Positions 18,063 to 30,238 are shown, counted from the stretch's first letter. The stretch: 64,000 nucleotides of DNA from Saprospiraceae bacterium (GCA_016715405.1 JADKAE010000015.1:149125-213124), one strand, 5' to 3'. Made by a program: numbers and translations. Notes: generated from the letters alone by a model not told the origin.

Positions 18063-19507
18063 ATACAAAGATATTTCACCTCCAAAAACTCCTCCATTCC
18101 GTAATAGGAACCTTCGCGGCCAAAGCCGCTTTCTTTCATTCCGCCGAAAGGCGCTACAGCAGTAGAGATCAGACCGGTATTAATGCCTACCATGCCGTAT
18201 TCGAGCGCTTCGGCTACGCGCCAGATACGCGACACATCGCGACCATAAAAATACGCGGCGAGACCGTAAGGCGTATCATTGGCCATAGCGATAGCATCTG
18301 CTTCGGTATCGAAGACAAACAGTGGCGCTACAGGGCCGAAAATCTCTTGTTGGGAGAGCGCCATATCGGGTCTTACATCGCACAAGATGGTGGGTTCGTA
18401 AAACGTGCCGCCCAGTTCGTGGCGGCGGCCGCCCGTCATGATCCGCGCGCCTTTTGATACTGCGTCGGCTACCAGGGCTTCTACTTTTTCGAGTGCTTTT
18501 ATATTAATAAGCGGACCGATGGTGGCGCCAGGTTCCGTACCCTGGCCCACACGTTGAAGTTTGACAGCTTCTGACAGTCGCTGTGCGAAATCTTCGTACA
18601 CTCCGCGTTGCACCAAAATTCGGTTGGCGCACACGCAGGTCTGCCCGGCGTTGCGATACTTGGAGGCGATGGCGCCTTCCACCGCCGCGTCGATATCGGC
18701 ATCGTCGAAAACAATGAAAGGGGCATTGCCGCCCAGTTCCAGCGACAGGCGTTTGACGGTACCGGCGCATTGCTGCATCAGCAGTTTGCCTACCGCGGTA
18801 GACCCCGTAAACGAAACCTTGCGCACCATTGGGTTGGCCGTTAGCTCGGCGCCCACCAGCGCCGGGCGGTTGGTCGTCACGACATTCAACACGCCCGCCG
18901 GAATCCCGGCCTCCTGGGCCAGCACCGCCATGGCCAATGCCGATAACGGCGTAGCCTCTGCCGGTTTGATCACTACAGTACAACCCGCCGCCAGTGCCGG
19001 CGCTACTTTTCGCGCGATCATGGCATTGGGAAAATTCCAGGGGGCGATAGCCGCCACTACGCCTACGGGTTGTTTGATCACCACGATGCGCTTGTCGGCC
19101 GCGTGGCCGGGAATGACATCGCCATACACGCGGCGCGCTTCTTCTGCAAACCATTCGATAAAGGAAGCGCCGTAGGTTATTTCTCCTTTGGCTTCGGCAA
19201 GCGGTTTACCTTGTTCGAGGGTGAGTAATAAGGCCAGGTCATCGGCGTGCGCCATGAGTAGATCGTACCAGCGCCGGAGTAAGCCGGCACGCGTGGCAGC
19301 TGTGGCAGCCCGCCAGGCAGGAAAGGCGCTATGGGCAGCAGCTATGGCCGTCCGGGTATCGGCGGCATCCATGTCGGGCACTTCAGCCAATAATTCGCCG
19401 CTGGCAGGGTTATTTACGCTAAAGGTTGAACCATCTGCAGCGCTTACCCATTTCCCATCAATAAATGCTTCCTTGCGAAGCAATCCCGGATGTTGAAGTG
19501 TGATCAT
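18053..19507 (-). CDS. gabD: NAD(P)-dependent succinate-semialdehyde dehydrogenase
   Basis: Oxidises succinic semialdehyde to succinate, the last step of the GABA shunt. A full-length aldehyde dehydrogenase (484 residues) of the GabD subfamily: PWNFP and substrate-site region, cofactor motif GSTAVGK, catalytic Glu in LELGGNAPF, and catalytic Cys (about C291) in NAGQTCVCANR. The subfamily CVCANR and C-terminal YYGMEEFLEVKYLCMGL tail support GabD over generic ALDH. The stop codon lies inside the mirrored repeat. Confidence 0.9.
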   Translation of the reverse strand: MITLQHPGLLRKEAFIDGKWVSAADGSTFSVNNPASGELLAEVPDMDAADTRTAIAAAHSAFPAWRAATAATRAGLLRRWYDLLMAHADDLALLLTLEQGKPLAEAKGEITYGASFIEWFAEEARRVYGDVIPGHAADKRIVVIKQPVGVVAAIAPWNFPNAMIARKVAPALAAGCTVVIKPAEATPLSALAMAVLAQEAGIPAGVLNVVTTNRPALVGAELTANPMVRKVSFTGSTAVGKLLMQQCAGTVKRLSLELGGNAPFIVFDDADIDAAVEGAIASKYRNAGQTCVCANRILVQRGVYEDFAQRLSEAVKLQRVGQGTEPGATIGPLINIKALEKVEALVADAVSKGARIMTGGRRHELGGTFYEPTILCDVRPDMALSQQEIFGPVAPLFVFDTEADAIAMANDTPYGLAAYFYGRDVSRIWRVAEALEYGMVGINTGLISTAVAPFGGMKESGFGREGSYYGMEEFLEVKYLCMGL

Positions 19508-19527
19508 ATACCCACACTTAATTTTCG

Positions 19528-19601
19528 TGGTCCCTGTTGGGCTCGAACCAACGACCCTCTGATTATGAGTCAGATGCTCTAACCGACTGAGCTAAGGGAC
19601 C
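19528..19601 (-). tRNA. tRNA with CAT anticodon (elongator Met, or Ile2)
   Basis: Acceptor stem GGTCCCT/AGGGACC, discriminator A, D-arm TTAGCTCAG, anticodon stem TCTGA/TCAGA with loop CTCATAA, and T-arm with GGTTCGAGCC. CCA is not encoded. The CAT anticodon means elongator Met, or Ile if C34 is modified to lysidine; sequence alone does not decide. Confidence 0.95.
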
Positions 19602-19622
19602 TGCTTTTTTTAAAAGCGACGA

Positions 19623-19653
19623 CAAAGATAAAGTATTTGCCTTGATATGGCAA
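19623..19653 (-). promoter_or_regulatory. Promoter of the tRNA gene
   Basis: On the minus strand TTG (19651-19653) and TATCTTTG (19623-19630, exact TAnnTTTG) are 20 nt apart, about 20 nt upstream of the tRNA 5' end. This is the expected Bacteroidota sigma-ABfr spacing. Confidence 0.55.
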
Positions 19654-19679
19654 GCGGTTCACGTTGTTTTATGTTGTCG

Positions 19680-19711
19680 TTTGCATATCCCGCCCCTTCT
19701 TTCTAATATTG
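19680..19711 (+). promoter_or_regulatory. Putative -33/-7 promoter of the lipoprotein gene
   Basis: TTTG (19680-19683) and TAATATTG (19704-19711, one mismatch to TAnnTTTG) are 20 nt apart and 22 nt before the start codon. Confidence 0.45.
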
Positions 19712-19733
19712 CAGGCAAAATTGACAACTTGCC

Positions 19734-20591
19734 ATGAAAAGCCTCTGTATTTCTATTCTTGCCTGCCTGATGTTCGCGGCTTGCACCCGAGATCCCAAAA
19801 TAAGTTCAGAAGCCGCCGAGCCACCCTCTCCGGATAGCCTGAAAAACGAGTTTATCCCCATTTTTAACGGGGTATGGGCCATGACCGACTATATCAAGGA
19901 TGTCCAACAGACAAAATCGCCGTTTAAATCTCACGCCAAACTACAAGGTCTGGTGGCTCTTATCGCGGGTACGGAAGCGGAAGGCGATAGTATGCTTATC
20001 GACGCCAGTTGGAATAACCACGAGGGCTTTAGTTTTTACGTGCATTTTTCCACCGGTCGCCGGGCTCATTCGCTGCCCACCAGCATACCTGATTTTGAGG
20101 TGCCCGCCAATTCCTATGAATTAGGCTACGAAGGCGGCCCCGACAACAGGGAACTGGCCTTGTATCACTACGACCCCAACGGTAAGTTACTCGACAAACG
20201 TTTGTTTACCAAAATCAGGAATTATCAGCCCGATGACGACCTGGCCTGGGGCCTGCAATATGTGGTAAATGAAAAGCTTATATCCGGGACGTACCAGCTC
20301 ACACAAGGCGCCAAAGCGCCAGTCCAAGTCACATTTACCCCCGAAGGCGCTACCAGCGGCCTCGGCAATTTCACTAAGTATCGCGTGACTACCGACTTTA
20401 TTGATGCCTTTCAGAATAGTTTCGATTACATCTGTTTTTTCGAAGGGGAAGAACAACTAAATGGTACCTGTTTTGTGTTTGAAATAAAGGATCAATCGCT
20501 GTATTTGTACGAATCGGTTCCCGACTCTGAAACAGAAATAGAAAAGAAGGGAAAAGTAGTGTACGTACTACAGAAGGGCGTTGTTAATTGA
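19734..20591 (+). CDS. Hypothetical lipoprotein
   Basis: 285 residues with a lipoprotein signal (FAAC, Cys17). The mature part has no domain that I recognise. It is rich in beta strands with repeated lipocalin-like phrases (IFNGVWAMTDYI, ISGTYQLTQG, TSGLGNFTKYRVTTDF), suggesting a calycin-like binding fold. Four nucleotides overlap the frame of the next gene, but that gene more likely starts at 20618. Confidence 0.6.
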   Translation: MKSLCISILACLMFAACTRDPKISSEAAEPPSPDSLKNEFIPIFNGVWAMTDYIKDVQQTKSPFKSHAKLQGLVALIAGTEAEGDSMLIDASWNNHEGFSFYVHFSTGRRAHSLPTSIPDFEVPANSYELGYEGGPDNRELALYHYDPNGKLLDKRLFTKIRNYQPDDDLAWGLQYVVNEKLISGTYQLTQGAKAPVQVTFTPEGATSGLGNFTKYRVTTDFIDAFQNSFDYICFFEGEEQLNGTCFVFEIKDQSLYLYESVPDSETEIEKKGKVVYVLQKGVVN

Positions 20592-20617
20592 ATTGCTCCC
20601 CAACCAAACCGCAAAAA

Positions 20618-20887
20618 ATGGAAAAGACCCATAAATTTTGCCAGAGCTGCATGATGCCGCTCAGCCAGGACCCTCAGGGTGGCGGTTCAAACGCCGATGG
20701 GTCAAAGTCAACCATGTATTGCAGCTATTGCTACAAAGACGGCAAATTCGTGGACAACATGAACGTCAATGAAATGCGCGAATTTGTGGTAAACAAATTG
20801 GTTGAGATGAAATATCCCCGCTTTATAGCCAAATTCATGACAATGGGCCTGCCTAAATTGGAGCGTTGGCGGCAGGCGGTTAGATAA
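20618..20887 (+). CDS. Putative zinc-ribbon protein
   Basis: 90 residues from ATG 20618. Two Cys pairs (FCQSCMMPL at residues 6-14 and YCSYCYKDG near 36) form the zinc ribbon of the PF12674-type family, followed by a helical tail. This family is common beside stress or signalling genes but has no assigned reaction. An upstream in-frame ATG (20588) would add ten residues not seen in the family. Confidence 0.8.
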   Translation: MEKTHKFCQSCMMPLSQDPQGGGSNADGSKSTMYCSYCYKDGKFVDNMNVNEMREFVVNKLVEMKYPRFIAKFMTMGLPKLERWRQAVR

Positions 20888-20899
20888 GAAGCTATAAGG

Positions 20900-21547
20900 C
20901 TAATTTTTTCGCTTAAATTCACCACCTTTCCAGGCATCAAAGAATTTCTTCCAGGCGATGGGATTGAAGATATTCATAGGAGGCGCCTGCCCGATGTAGT
21001 AATACTCTCGGGCTTGCTGACGCATATAGTAATTGGCGTGCTCAACGCCGTCTTTGGGCACATCGTTGCGCATTCTGACAAGGATATCATTCGCCAGGTT
21101 TTCAGTAGCTTTTTTCTGTAATTCGGGGGTGACGTCCATCGCGAGGAATTCCAGCTTGAAATGGTCGCGACTGGGCCATGGAAAAACCACCGTTTCAGGT
21201 AGGTTGATTGTATCCTGGGACATCAATTGCACTATGGAATAGCGATTGTCCTTGAGGTCGGTAGGTATCCTGTACTCCACCGTTTTATAGCCGATAGCCG
21301 AAAAGACGATCACGTCGCCTTTTTCAACCACGATAGAAAAAAAACCTTTAAAATCGGAATACGTTCCCCTCCCCTTCTCCTTTACCAGGATATTGGCATA
21401 GGGAACCGGAAACAATTCTTCGGTGCTACCGTCGAGTACCATGCCCGTAAATTGCACCAGGCTGGTATTTTCCTCTTGGGCGTGCAGCGCAACGGATATT
21501 AGAAAAAAAACGCCGAATAGTAGAATTGAATGCTTAAACCTCATCAC
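20900..21547 (-). CDS. Exported protein with CarboxypepD_reg-like domain
   Basis: Signal peptide (VALHAQ), then one carboxypeptidase-regulatory-like beta sandwich (FTGMVLDGSTEELFPVPYANILVKEKGRGTYSDFKGFFSI). A basic C-terminal part of unknown fold follows. Such proteins are common periplasmic or surface components in Bacteroidota. The substrate is unknown. It faces the Lon gene on the same strand. Confidence 0.75.
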   Translation of the reverse strand: MMRFKHSILLFGVFFLISVALHAQEENTSLVQFTGMVLDGSTEELFPVPYANILVKEKGRGTYSDFKGFFSIVVEKGDVIVFSAIGYKTVEYRIPTDLKDNRYSIVQLMSQDTINLPETVVFPWPSRDHFKLEFLAMDVTPELQKKATENLANDILVRMRNDVPKDGVEHANYYMRQQAREYYYIGQAPPMNIFNPIAWKKFFDAWKGGEFKRKN

Positions 21548-21606
21548 TTGTGCTTTTTGCTAATGAATAGGACTCCAAATGGGAGCAAAAAGTTTGTTAA
21601 ATGTAA

Positions 21607-23296
<1,690 letters not shown>

Positions 23297-24073
23297 TTCG
23301 ATCTGGTCTTTTAATTCCAGCAATTGCAACTCATTGTGCAATTGGCGCAGGATGGTATCGGCTTTGTCGCGCAGGTCGTTAATTTCCAGTATCTGCTGCT
23401 TTATGGGCAATTTCGAACCCAAATTCGAGGCAATGAAATTGAGCAAAAAGCTGGTATTGTTGATATTGCGCAACATCACCATCGCCTCCGATGGGATATT
23501 GGGCGACAATTCGATGATCTGCCGCGCCAGGTCGAGGATGGAGGCCGTGAGCGCCTCAAATTCGAGCTTGTTTTCGGGCTTTTTGTAATCGAGCGTCTGT
23601 ACGCGGCCTTCCAGGTATGGCGATTCGCGCAGCATTTCCGTCAGCGAAAACCGGCGCCGGCCCTGCAAAATGGCAGTGGTCGTGCCGTCGGGCATGCGCA
23701 GCAGCTTCAGGATACGCGCTATCGTGCCCACAGTGTATAAATCGTCGGCGGCAGGTTCTTCAACGTTGCTGTCTTTTTGCGACAATACCGCAATGGTGCG
23801 CCCGTCTTCGTAAGCCTTGTTGATTGCTTTGATCGATTTGTCGCGACCTACTGTGATAGGTATGACTATACCAGGAAAAAGTACCGTGTTTTTTACTGCC
23901 AATACCGGTAAAACTTCAGGAAAATCTTCGTTTTCCTGCGTCTCTTCTTCTTCTCCCATCGAGATTAAGGGTAGAAAATCAGCATCTTCCTCAAATGACT
24001 GATTGGCAAATATTTCTTCAAACATAGTTGTCTCGTGCAATGGTTGATGTTTGGATTTTTGAATGGGTTTCAT
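23297..24073 (-). CDS. lon: Lon protease, N-terminal substrate-binding domain
   Basis: LON/PUA-like N domain: LPVLAVKNTVLFPGIVIPITVGRDKSI..., TVGTIARILKLLRMPDGTTTAILQGRRRF, then the helical linker. An extra base near 23297 (AAAGGTTCG for AAAGTTCG) breaks the frame in QIENK-VRVDIEKQQRDYF. Full Lon length after correction is about 820 residues, normal for the family. Confidence 0.93.
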
Positions 24074-24230
24074 GGTGCCAAGTTGACAGGATCATGGCAT
24101 CCGCTTGTCCGTTGCATATAGTCAAGTATCATGCCACGCTTATTTATGCTGCAAATATGCACCGATAAGGGGGGATTTTGGCGGAGAAAGCCAAGATTTC
24201 AGACAAAAAGTCAGAAAATAGCAGTTTAGA

Positions 24231-24338
24231 AGGTTGATGAGGGTTGATGAGGGTCGATGAGGGTCGATGAGGGTCGATGAAAGTTAATACCCCCCCTCAT
24301 AAACCCTCATAAACCCTCATAAACCCTCATAAACCCTT
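24231..24338. repeat. Mirrored tandem repeat, units GGGTTGATGA / CCCTCATAAA
   Basis: GGGTTGATGA and GGGTCGATGA units (24231-24280) are followed by CCCTCATAAA units (24294-24337). The array ends at the stop codon of the GH20 gene (24338-24340). The two arms differ (TTGATGA against TTTATGA), so they pair imperfectly. The preceding 24074-24230 shows no gene. Confidence 0.85.
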
Positions 24339-24628
24339 TATTCCACCACAATTTCATCCGCAAAAACCCAGGCTTTTCCGCCGGCTCCATTGTGCCCTGC
24401 CGGTAAATCGCCGTAATTCAACGCTTTAAGGCGTACGTAGCGAGCTTTTAACGGTTGTGAATGTTGCGACGCTACTCGAAATTGTCGCACCGACATATCG
24501 CGGGGGTCTACTTGTATTTTTTGGATATGAACGGTTTCCCAGGTTTTGCTATCGCTGGATAATTGAATCTCTACTTCGCGCGGCAGCAATATCCAGGAAA
24601 TACTTTGCTGAAAAAATTGACGCTCACT
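24338..24628 (-). CDS. GH20 hexosaminidase, C-terminal F5/8-type domain part
   Basis: Two single-base shifts (extra T near 24642, missing T in the run 24611-24616) separate this from the main fragment. Corrected, it reads TAIREVSVNFFQQSISWILLPREVEIQLSSDSKTWE and ends in a galactose-binding-like F5/8 type C sandwich that could tether the enzyme to glycans. Confidence 0.8.
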   Translation of the reverse strand, partial: SERQFFQQSISWILLPREVEIQLSSDSKTWETVHIQKIQVDPRDMSVRQFRVASQHSQPLKARYVRLKALNYGDLPAGHNGAGGKAWVFADEIVVE

Positions 24629-26560
24629 TCACCTGATAGCAGTGGATGTTCCCAAATCGACTACCGCTTCTACATCATTGCCCCACCAACCCAGCCAAAC
24701 GCCGTCGTTGAAGGCTGTGCCGCCGATCAATCCATCGCTCAGCCCACCGGATTTGTCATGGGGGCCATAATTCGAATGAGGCGCTTGCGCAAAAACAACC
24801 GGTTTACCCAATGCCAGATGCGTCATGGTGTGGTATTGCATGGGCTCTGCAAAAGGGCGTCCGTTTCTGTTGGCTTGAATGGTGTATTTGCCCGGCGTTT
24901 GGATAAGCAGCGAATCAGTAAAATATCCCACGTCTTGCCGATTGCTTTTTCGCCAATAGCTTACGTTTATTCCCGGCAAACCGGCTTGAGCGCTGATAAT
25001 CCACCGCCGGAAAGCCCTATCGAAACGGATATCGGATTGAAACAAAGCACGGTCTTCAGGGCCGTATTGCCAGCCAATGCGCTCGTACCACTTATAATGA
25101 GTAGCCAGTTTTTCTTTAAACTGCGAATAGTTGCGGTTGCCGTCGCTCCAGATTGCCTCGGCGAGCGCCGCCAGCCGGGGTAACACCATGGGTTCCAGCT
25201 TGTATTCCGGGATGTGCTCTGTCCATACACAGCATTCCGCGCCGAGGCAACGTTGCTGTTGCCCGGAGGAAAATCCAGGAGTTGATAATTCAAAATGGTA
25301 CACTTTTTCAAGCGTATACGCCCCGGGGTGCCCGTCGAAATAACTGGTTTTGAGGTAGCGATTGCCATTCGCCACAGCTGCCCGGGCTTGTTCATCGCCC
25401 CGCCATACTTCGATGAGCGCATTTGGGCTCACTCCACCCTCCAGTATTTCATCCCACCCGATAAGTTGCCGGCCTTTGCTTTGCAGGAACTGTTCGATTC
25501 GGCGTATGAAATAACTTTGCAACGCATGGGCGTCCGGCAGGCCCTCCATTTTCATCCGGCGCTGGCAGTCATGGCAGGCTTGCCAGCGATTCTTCGGGAC
25601 CTCGTCGCCGCCGATATGCAGGTAAGGCGCGGGGAACAATGCGATGACCTCCGTTAAGACGTCTTCAATAAAAGAGAAGGTGGCTTCTTTACCAGGGCAA
25701 AATACATCTTGCATCACCCCCCAATGCGAGGGCACTTCCAGCGGTTGACCGGTGCAGCTCAGGTGCGGATATGCAGCCAATGCCGCCATGCAATGGCCTG
25801 GCATTTCTATTTCGGGAACGACCATGATATGCTGCTTGCGGGCATATTCAACAACCTCGCGGATTTCTGCCTGGGTGTAAAACCCGCCGTATCGACTGCC
25901 GTCGGCTTCCCTGCGCCACGCGCCCACTTCCGTGAGTTTGGGGTATTTTTCAATGGCTATCCGCCAGCCCTGGTCTTCGGTGAGGTGCCAGTGAAAAATG
26001 TTGAATTTGTAAAAAGCCAACATATCGATATAGCGCTTCACCTGGCCCACCGGCATGAAATGGCGGCCTACGTCGAGGTGGCCGCCACGCCAGGGGTAGG
26101 CCGGCGCATCTTCAATGGACATTACCCGCAGCGTAGCTTCGATAGTGGGTTCTACCGGCAATAGCTGGCGCAGGGTTTGTATAGCCCAAAATATACCCGT
26201 AGGCGTAGCCGCCTCTACTAATAATAACCCGGCCCTACTCGTGATGCGATATGCTTCTTCACCTGCAATCAGCGGGTTTTGCTGTAAAACAATGCCGGGC
26301 TGGTTTTCAGGCGCCGGGGTTACCACTGGAAGCGGATACCCCGTGTAGGGTTGGAGTATTTCCGATAGCTCAACAGCCAGAGCTTGAATGTCCGGCTGCC
26401 GAGGATCAACGGCAATAAACCGTGCCTGTCGCCACACAAAAGGGGCAAGCTCCGGCGACAGGTCGATCCGCACAGGTTGCGGGATGACTGCCGGCTGCTG
26501 TGCACATAGCACTACTTGCGCACAACACAGGAGCGCAAGGAGAAAATGCTTATCTGGCAT
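24629..26560 (-). CDS. GH20 beta-N-acetylhexosaminidase
   Basis: Cleaves terminal GlcNAc or GalNAc from chitin fragments or host glycans. Signal peptide (VVLCAQQ), GH20b N-terminal domain (to about residue 150), then the catalytic barrel with PWRGGHLDVGRHF, FHWHLTEDQGWR and the catalytic Asp-Glu pair (about 319-320) in HIGGDEVPKNRW. The substrate-assisted mechanism needs this D-E pair and both are present. A discoidin-like C-terminal domain follows. Exported, probably periplasmic or surface. Confidence 0.92.
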   Translation of the reverse strand: MPDKHFLLALLCCAQVVLCAQQPAVIPQPVRIDLSPELAPFVWRQARFIAVDPRQPDIQALAVELSEILQPYTGYPLPVVTPAPENQPGIVLQQNPLIAGEEAYRITSRAGLLLVEAATPTGIFWAIQTLRQLLPVEPTIEATLRVMSIEDAPAYPWRGGHLDVGRHFMPVGQVKRYIDMLAFYKFNIFHWHLTEDQGWRIAIEKYPKLTEVGAWRREADGSRYGGFYTQAEIREVVEYARKQHIMVVPEIEMPGHCMAALAAYPHLSCTGQPLEVPSHWGVMQDVFCPGKEATFSFIEDVLTEVIALFPAPYLHIGGDEVPKNRWQACHDCQRRMKMEGLPDAHALQSYFIRRIEQFLQSKGRQLIGWDEILEGGVSPNALIEVWRGDEQARAAVANGNRYLKTSYFDGHPGAYTLEKVYHFELSTPGFSSGQQQRCLGAECCVWTEHIPEYKLEPMVLPRLAALAEAIWSDGNRNYSQFKEKLATHYKWYERIGWQYGPEDRALFQSDIRFDRAFRRWIISAQAGLPGINVSYWRKSNRQDVGYFTDSLLIQTPGKYTIQANRNGRPFAEPMQYHTMTHLALGKPVVFAQAPHSNYGPHDKSGGLSDGLIGGTAFNDGVWLGWWGNDVEAVVDLGTSTAIR

Positions 26561-26569
26561 ATTAGAAAG

Positions 26570-28467
26570 TTATACTGCGGTAGCTACTTCGACGGCAGCG
26601 GGTTCTTCGTTATTGAGCACTTCATCTTTTTCCACGCGCAGGTTGTCGATAATAAAATCCTGGCGGGCGGGCGTATTTTACCCATATAATACTCCAGGAT
26701 GTCGTCGATATTGGTTTCTTCGTTCATCACCACCGGTTCGAGGCGGATATTCTCGGCGATAAAGTCTTTGAATTCGTCGGGCGATATTTCGCCGAGGCCT
26801 TTAAACCGGGTAATTTCCGGTTTGCCGCGCAATTGCTTGATAGCCTGTTGCTTTTCTTCTTCGCTATAGCAATAAAACGTCTTTTGCTTGTCGCGCACCC
26901 TGAAAAGCGGGGTGTCGAGGATGTAGAGGTGGCCGTTGCGCACCAGGTCGGGGAAAAACTGGAGGAAAAATGTCAGCAGCAAAAGCCTGATGTGCATGCC
27001 GTCTACGTCGGCATCGGTAGCGATGACCACGCGGTTGTAGCGCAGGCTTTCGAGCATGTCTTCGATGTCGAGGGCATGCTGGAGCAGGTTAAATTCCTCG
27101 TTTTCGTAGACTACCTTTTTGGTGAGCCCGTAGCAGTTGAGCGGTTTGCCGCGCAAGCTGAAGACGGCCTGCGTTTGTACGTCGCGGGCCTTGGTAATGG
27201 AGCCGCTGGCCGAATCACCCTCCGTGATGAATATCGTAGTGGCCAGGCGCAAGTCTTCGGAAGTAGTGCGGGGGCCGTCGCTGAAATGCAGGCGGCAGTC
27301 GCGCAACTTCTTGTTGTGCAGGTTGGCTTTTTTAGCGCGCTGGTTGGCCAGTTTTTTAATATCCGCAATCTCCTCGCGCTCACGCTGCGACTGGATGATG
27401 CGTTTTTCAAGCGCTTCGCGCACTTCGGCATGGCGGTGCAGGAAGTTGTCGAGTTGTTCTTTGACAAAATTGCCGATAAACGTGCGTATGCTCGGCCCCT
27501 GCGGCCCCATATCGCTGGAGCCCAGTTTGGTTTTGGTTTGCGATTCAAAAACGGGTTCTTCTACCCGGATACTGATGGCCGCTACGATGCTGGACAAGAT
27601 ATCTCGCCGGTCGTAAGTCTTTTTGAAGTGTTTTTGGATGGTTTCTACTACCGCCTCTTTAAAGGCATTGAGGTGCGTACCGCCTTGCGTGGTATTCTGG
27701 CCATTTACAAACGAATAATAAAACTCGCCGTAATGGTTGCCGTGGCTCATGGCGATCTCCAGGTCGGCGTCCTTGAGGTGAATAATGGGGTAGCGCAGAC
27801 TCTCCTGGCTGGTTTTGCGCGAGAGCAGGTCGAGCAGGCCGTCTTTGGAAAAAAATACCGAGCCGTTGTAGTAGAGCTTCAGGCCCGCGTTCAGAAACGC
27901 ATAATTCCACAATTGATTTTCCACGTATTCGTGGCGGTAGCGGAATTTTTTGAACACCGACGCGTCGGGTTGGAATTCGATGATGGTGCCGGTAGCCTCG
28001 CCGGAGTTGCCGATTTTGTGGTCTTTCAGTATCTCGCCCTGGTTGAACTCCGCAATTTTGGTTTTTCCTTCGCGAATAGCCTGCACCTTAAAATAATCGG
28101 AGAGGGCGTTGACCGCCTTGGTACCCACGCCGTTGAGCCCCACCGATTTTTTGAAGGCCTTGGAATCGTATTTTCCGCCGGTATTGATTTTGCTTACGCA
28201 ATCGACCACCTTGCCCAGGGGTATGCCACGGCCGTAATCGCGCACGGTGACCCTCCCCTCCTGGATGTCGATGTCAATTTGCTTGCCATAACCCATCACG
28301 AATTCGTCGATCGAGTTGTCGATCACTTCTTTGAGCAACACATAAATGCCGTCATCGGCCGACGAGCCGTCGCCCAGTTTGCCAATGTACATGCCGGGGC
28401 GCATGCGTATATGCTCGCGCCAGTCCAGCGAACGGATGTTATCTTCGGTATAAGTTACTTGCGACAT
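26570..28467 (-). CDS. parE: DNA topoisomerase IV subunit B
   Basis: ATPase subunit of the type II topoisomerase that decatenates daughter chromosomes. GHKL ATPase (EVIDNSIDEF; GRGIPLG; GLNGVGTKAVNALS), transducer domain, and TOPRIM motifs EGDSASG (E about 416) and TDADVDGMH (about 484). Bacteroidota ParE-type length. One base is missing near 26680 (EYYMGK-NTPARQDFIIDNLR...), and the corrected frame ends at 26570-26572, with a tail ending VATAV. GyrB is the alternative; the short length and early ending favour ParE. Confidence 0.88.
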
Positions 28468-28549
28468 AATGGTATTACGACAGTTTTAAGACTGCCAAAG
28501 TACGCTTTTTTTTTGTAGAAATACAAATTTAAAAACAAAATGTTTAATT

Positions 28550-28619
28550 AGGTCTTGGCTCTTAGCAATCAGGTCTTAGCCGCTAAGTGCTGACTGCTAA
28601 CTGCTAACTGCTAAATCCT
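28550..28619. repeat. Mirrored tandem repeat, unit ACTGCTA (7 nt)
   Basis: TCTTAGC/GGTCTTAGCC units at 28551-28582 face GCTAAGTG and three tandem ACTGCTA units (28583-28616). It lies between the divergent ParE and GH30 genes, 45 nt before the GH30 start. Confidence 0.7.
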
Positions 28620-28662
28620 CCGTATCTTCACCCTATTATTTCCACAAATACCGTTTCTCATC

Positions 28663-29187
28663 ATGAACAGGATATTGCTTCTTTCCGGCCTTTGTGTGAT
28701 GCTCGCTTTTACGTTTCCGACATCGGATACCATGCGGGTGGTTGATCTGGCCGGCAAACAGATCGTGGTGTATACCACTGCCGACAGCACCGATTACCGG
28801 ATGTCGAACACAGCTACTTTACAATTCAGCGATTTTGGCCAGCCGTTCGAAACGCAGCCCTGTGTATTTGTCGATCCCACGAAGACTTTCCAGACTTTCC
28901 TCGGCATCGGCGGCGCTATCACCGACGCCTCGGCAGAGACTTTTGCTAAATTGCCCAAAGACAAGCAGCAGGAAGTATTACAGCAGTATTTCGATAAAGA
29001 AAAAGGCATCGGGTACTCGCTGTTGCGCACCAACATCCACAGCTGCGATTTTTCGAGCGGAAGCTATACCTATGTGGATGAGGGCGACGCAGCGCTAAAG
29101 ACGTTTAACATTGCCCATGACGAGCAATACCGCCTGCCTTTCATCAAGCAGGCCATCGCGGCGGCAGGCGGCCAGATTCCGCTGATG
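28663..29187 (+). CDS. GH30 glucosylceramidase-like hydrolase, N-terminal part
   Basis: Signal peptide, then the GH30 beta-sandwich strands and start of the barrel: FQTFLGIGGAITDASAETF is the family hallmark, then GIGYSLLRTNIHSCDFS. The frame stops at 29190 where two bases are missing from LMLSPWSPPAWM. Confidence 0.88.
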
Positions 29188-30114
29188 TGAGCCCCGGAGC
29201 CCGCCGGCATGGATGAAAGACAACAACAGCATGCTGCAGGGCGGCAAACTCAAACCGGAGTTTTTCCAGAGCTGGGCCAATTATTGCGTAAATACATCAA
29301 AGCCCTTGAAAAGTCGGGTATACCGGTGTGGGGCCTTAGCGTGCAAAACGAACCCATGGCCAAACAAACCTGGGAATCCTGCATTTTTACCGCCGAAGAA
29401 GAACGCGATTTTATCAAAAACCACCTCGGCCCCACGCTTCACAAGTCGGGCTTAAAAAACAAAAAGCTCATCGCCTGGGACCACAACCGCGACCTGATCT
29501 ACCAGCGCGCCAGCACCATACTGAGCGACCCCGCAGCCGCAAAATACGTGTGGGGTATCGGCTTTCACTGGTATGAAGACTGGACCGGCGGCGGCGAGAT
29601 ATTCGACAACGTCAGACGCGTGTCGGAATCTTTCCCCAAAACCAACCTCATCTTTACCGAAGGCTGCGTCGAGCGCTTCCACATGCCACAGATCAACGAC
29701 TGGAAATGGGGCGAAGATTACGGCCGCTCGATGATCAACGACTTCAACAACGGCACCGTGGGTTGGACCGACTGGAATATCCTGCTCGACGAACGCGGCG
29801 GTCCCAACCACGTGGGCAACTTCTGCTTTGCCCCCCTGCACGCCGATACCAAATCGGGCAAACTGTACTACATGAATTCGTTTTATTATATCGGCCACTT
29901 CTCCAAGTTCATCAAGCCGGGCGCCAAGCGCATCGTCAGCTCCACCAGCCGCGGGCACCTGCTGACCACCGCTTTTTTGAACCCCGACGGACAAATTGTG
30001 GTTGTGGTAATGAACCAGAGCAAGGAAAAAATGTCTTACCGCCTCTGGATAGCCGGCAAGGCCGCCGAAGTGACAAGCCTGCCCCACTCTATCCAGACGC
30101 TGGTGGTGAAATAA
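29188..30114 (+). CDS. GH30 glucosylceramidase-like hydrolase, C-terminal part
   Basis: Corrected sequence runs SPWSPPAWMKDNNSMLQGG. A further missing base near 29289 gives WANYYVKYIKALEKSG. The acid/base Glu is in VQNEPM (about residue 229) and the nucleophile Glu in FTEGCVERF (about 332). The C-terminal sandwich ends SIQTLVVK. Subfamily GH30_1-like; substrates there are beta-glucosides or beta-1,6-glucans. Exported. Confidence 0.88.
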
Positions 30115-30125
30115 AATGTTTTGTA

Positions 30126-30226
30126 GGTTTAGTGCCTTCGGCAGTTTAGCGTCAGGGTTTAGTGCATACGCAGTTTAGTTATCTAAACCCTATCGCTAAA
30201 CCCTATCGCTAAACCCTACTAAACTG
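30126..30226. repeat. Mirrored tandem repeat, unit GTTTAGTGC / CTAAACCCTATCG
   Basis: GTTTAGTGCCTTCGGC-type units (30126-30180) are answered by CTAAACCCTATCG units (30183-30220), right after the GH30 stop. Near-identical to the array at 5.5 kb. Confidence 0.8.
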
Positions 30227-30238
30227 TTACTAAAATCT

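Noticed and set aside
26833..28518. 561-codon open frame opposite topoisomerase IV
   Set aside because: It is the antisense shadow of parE in G+C-rich codons; the translation has low complexity (VFVDYLFGEPVAVERF type) and no domain.
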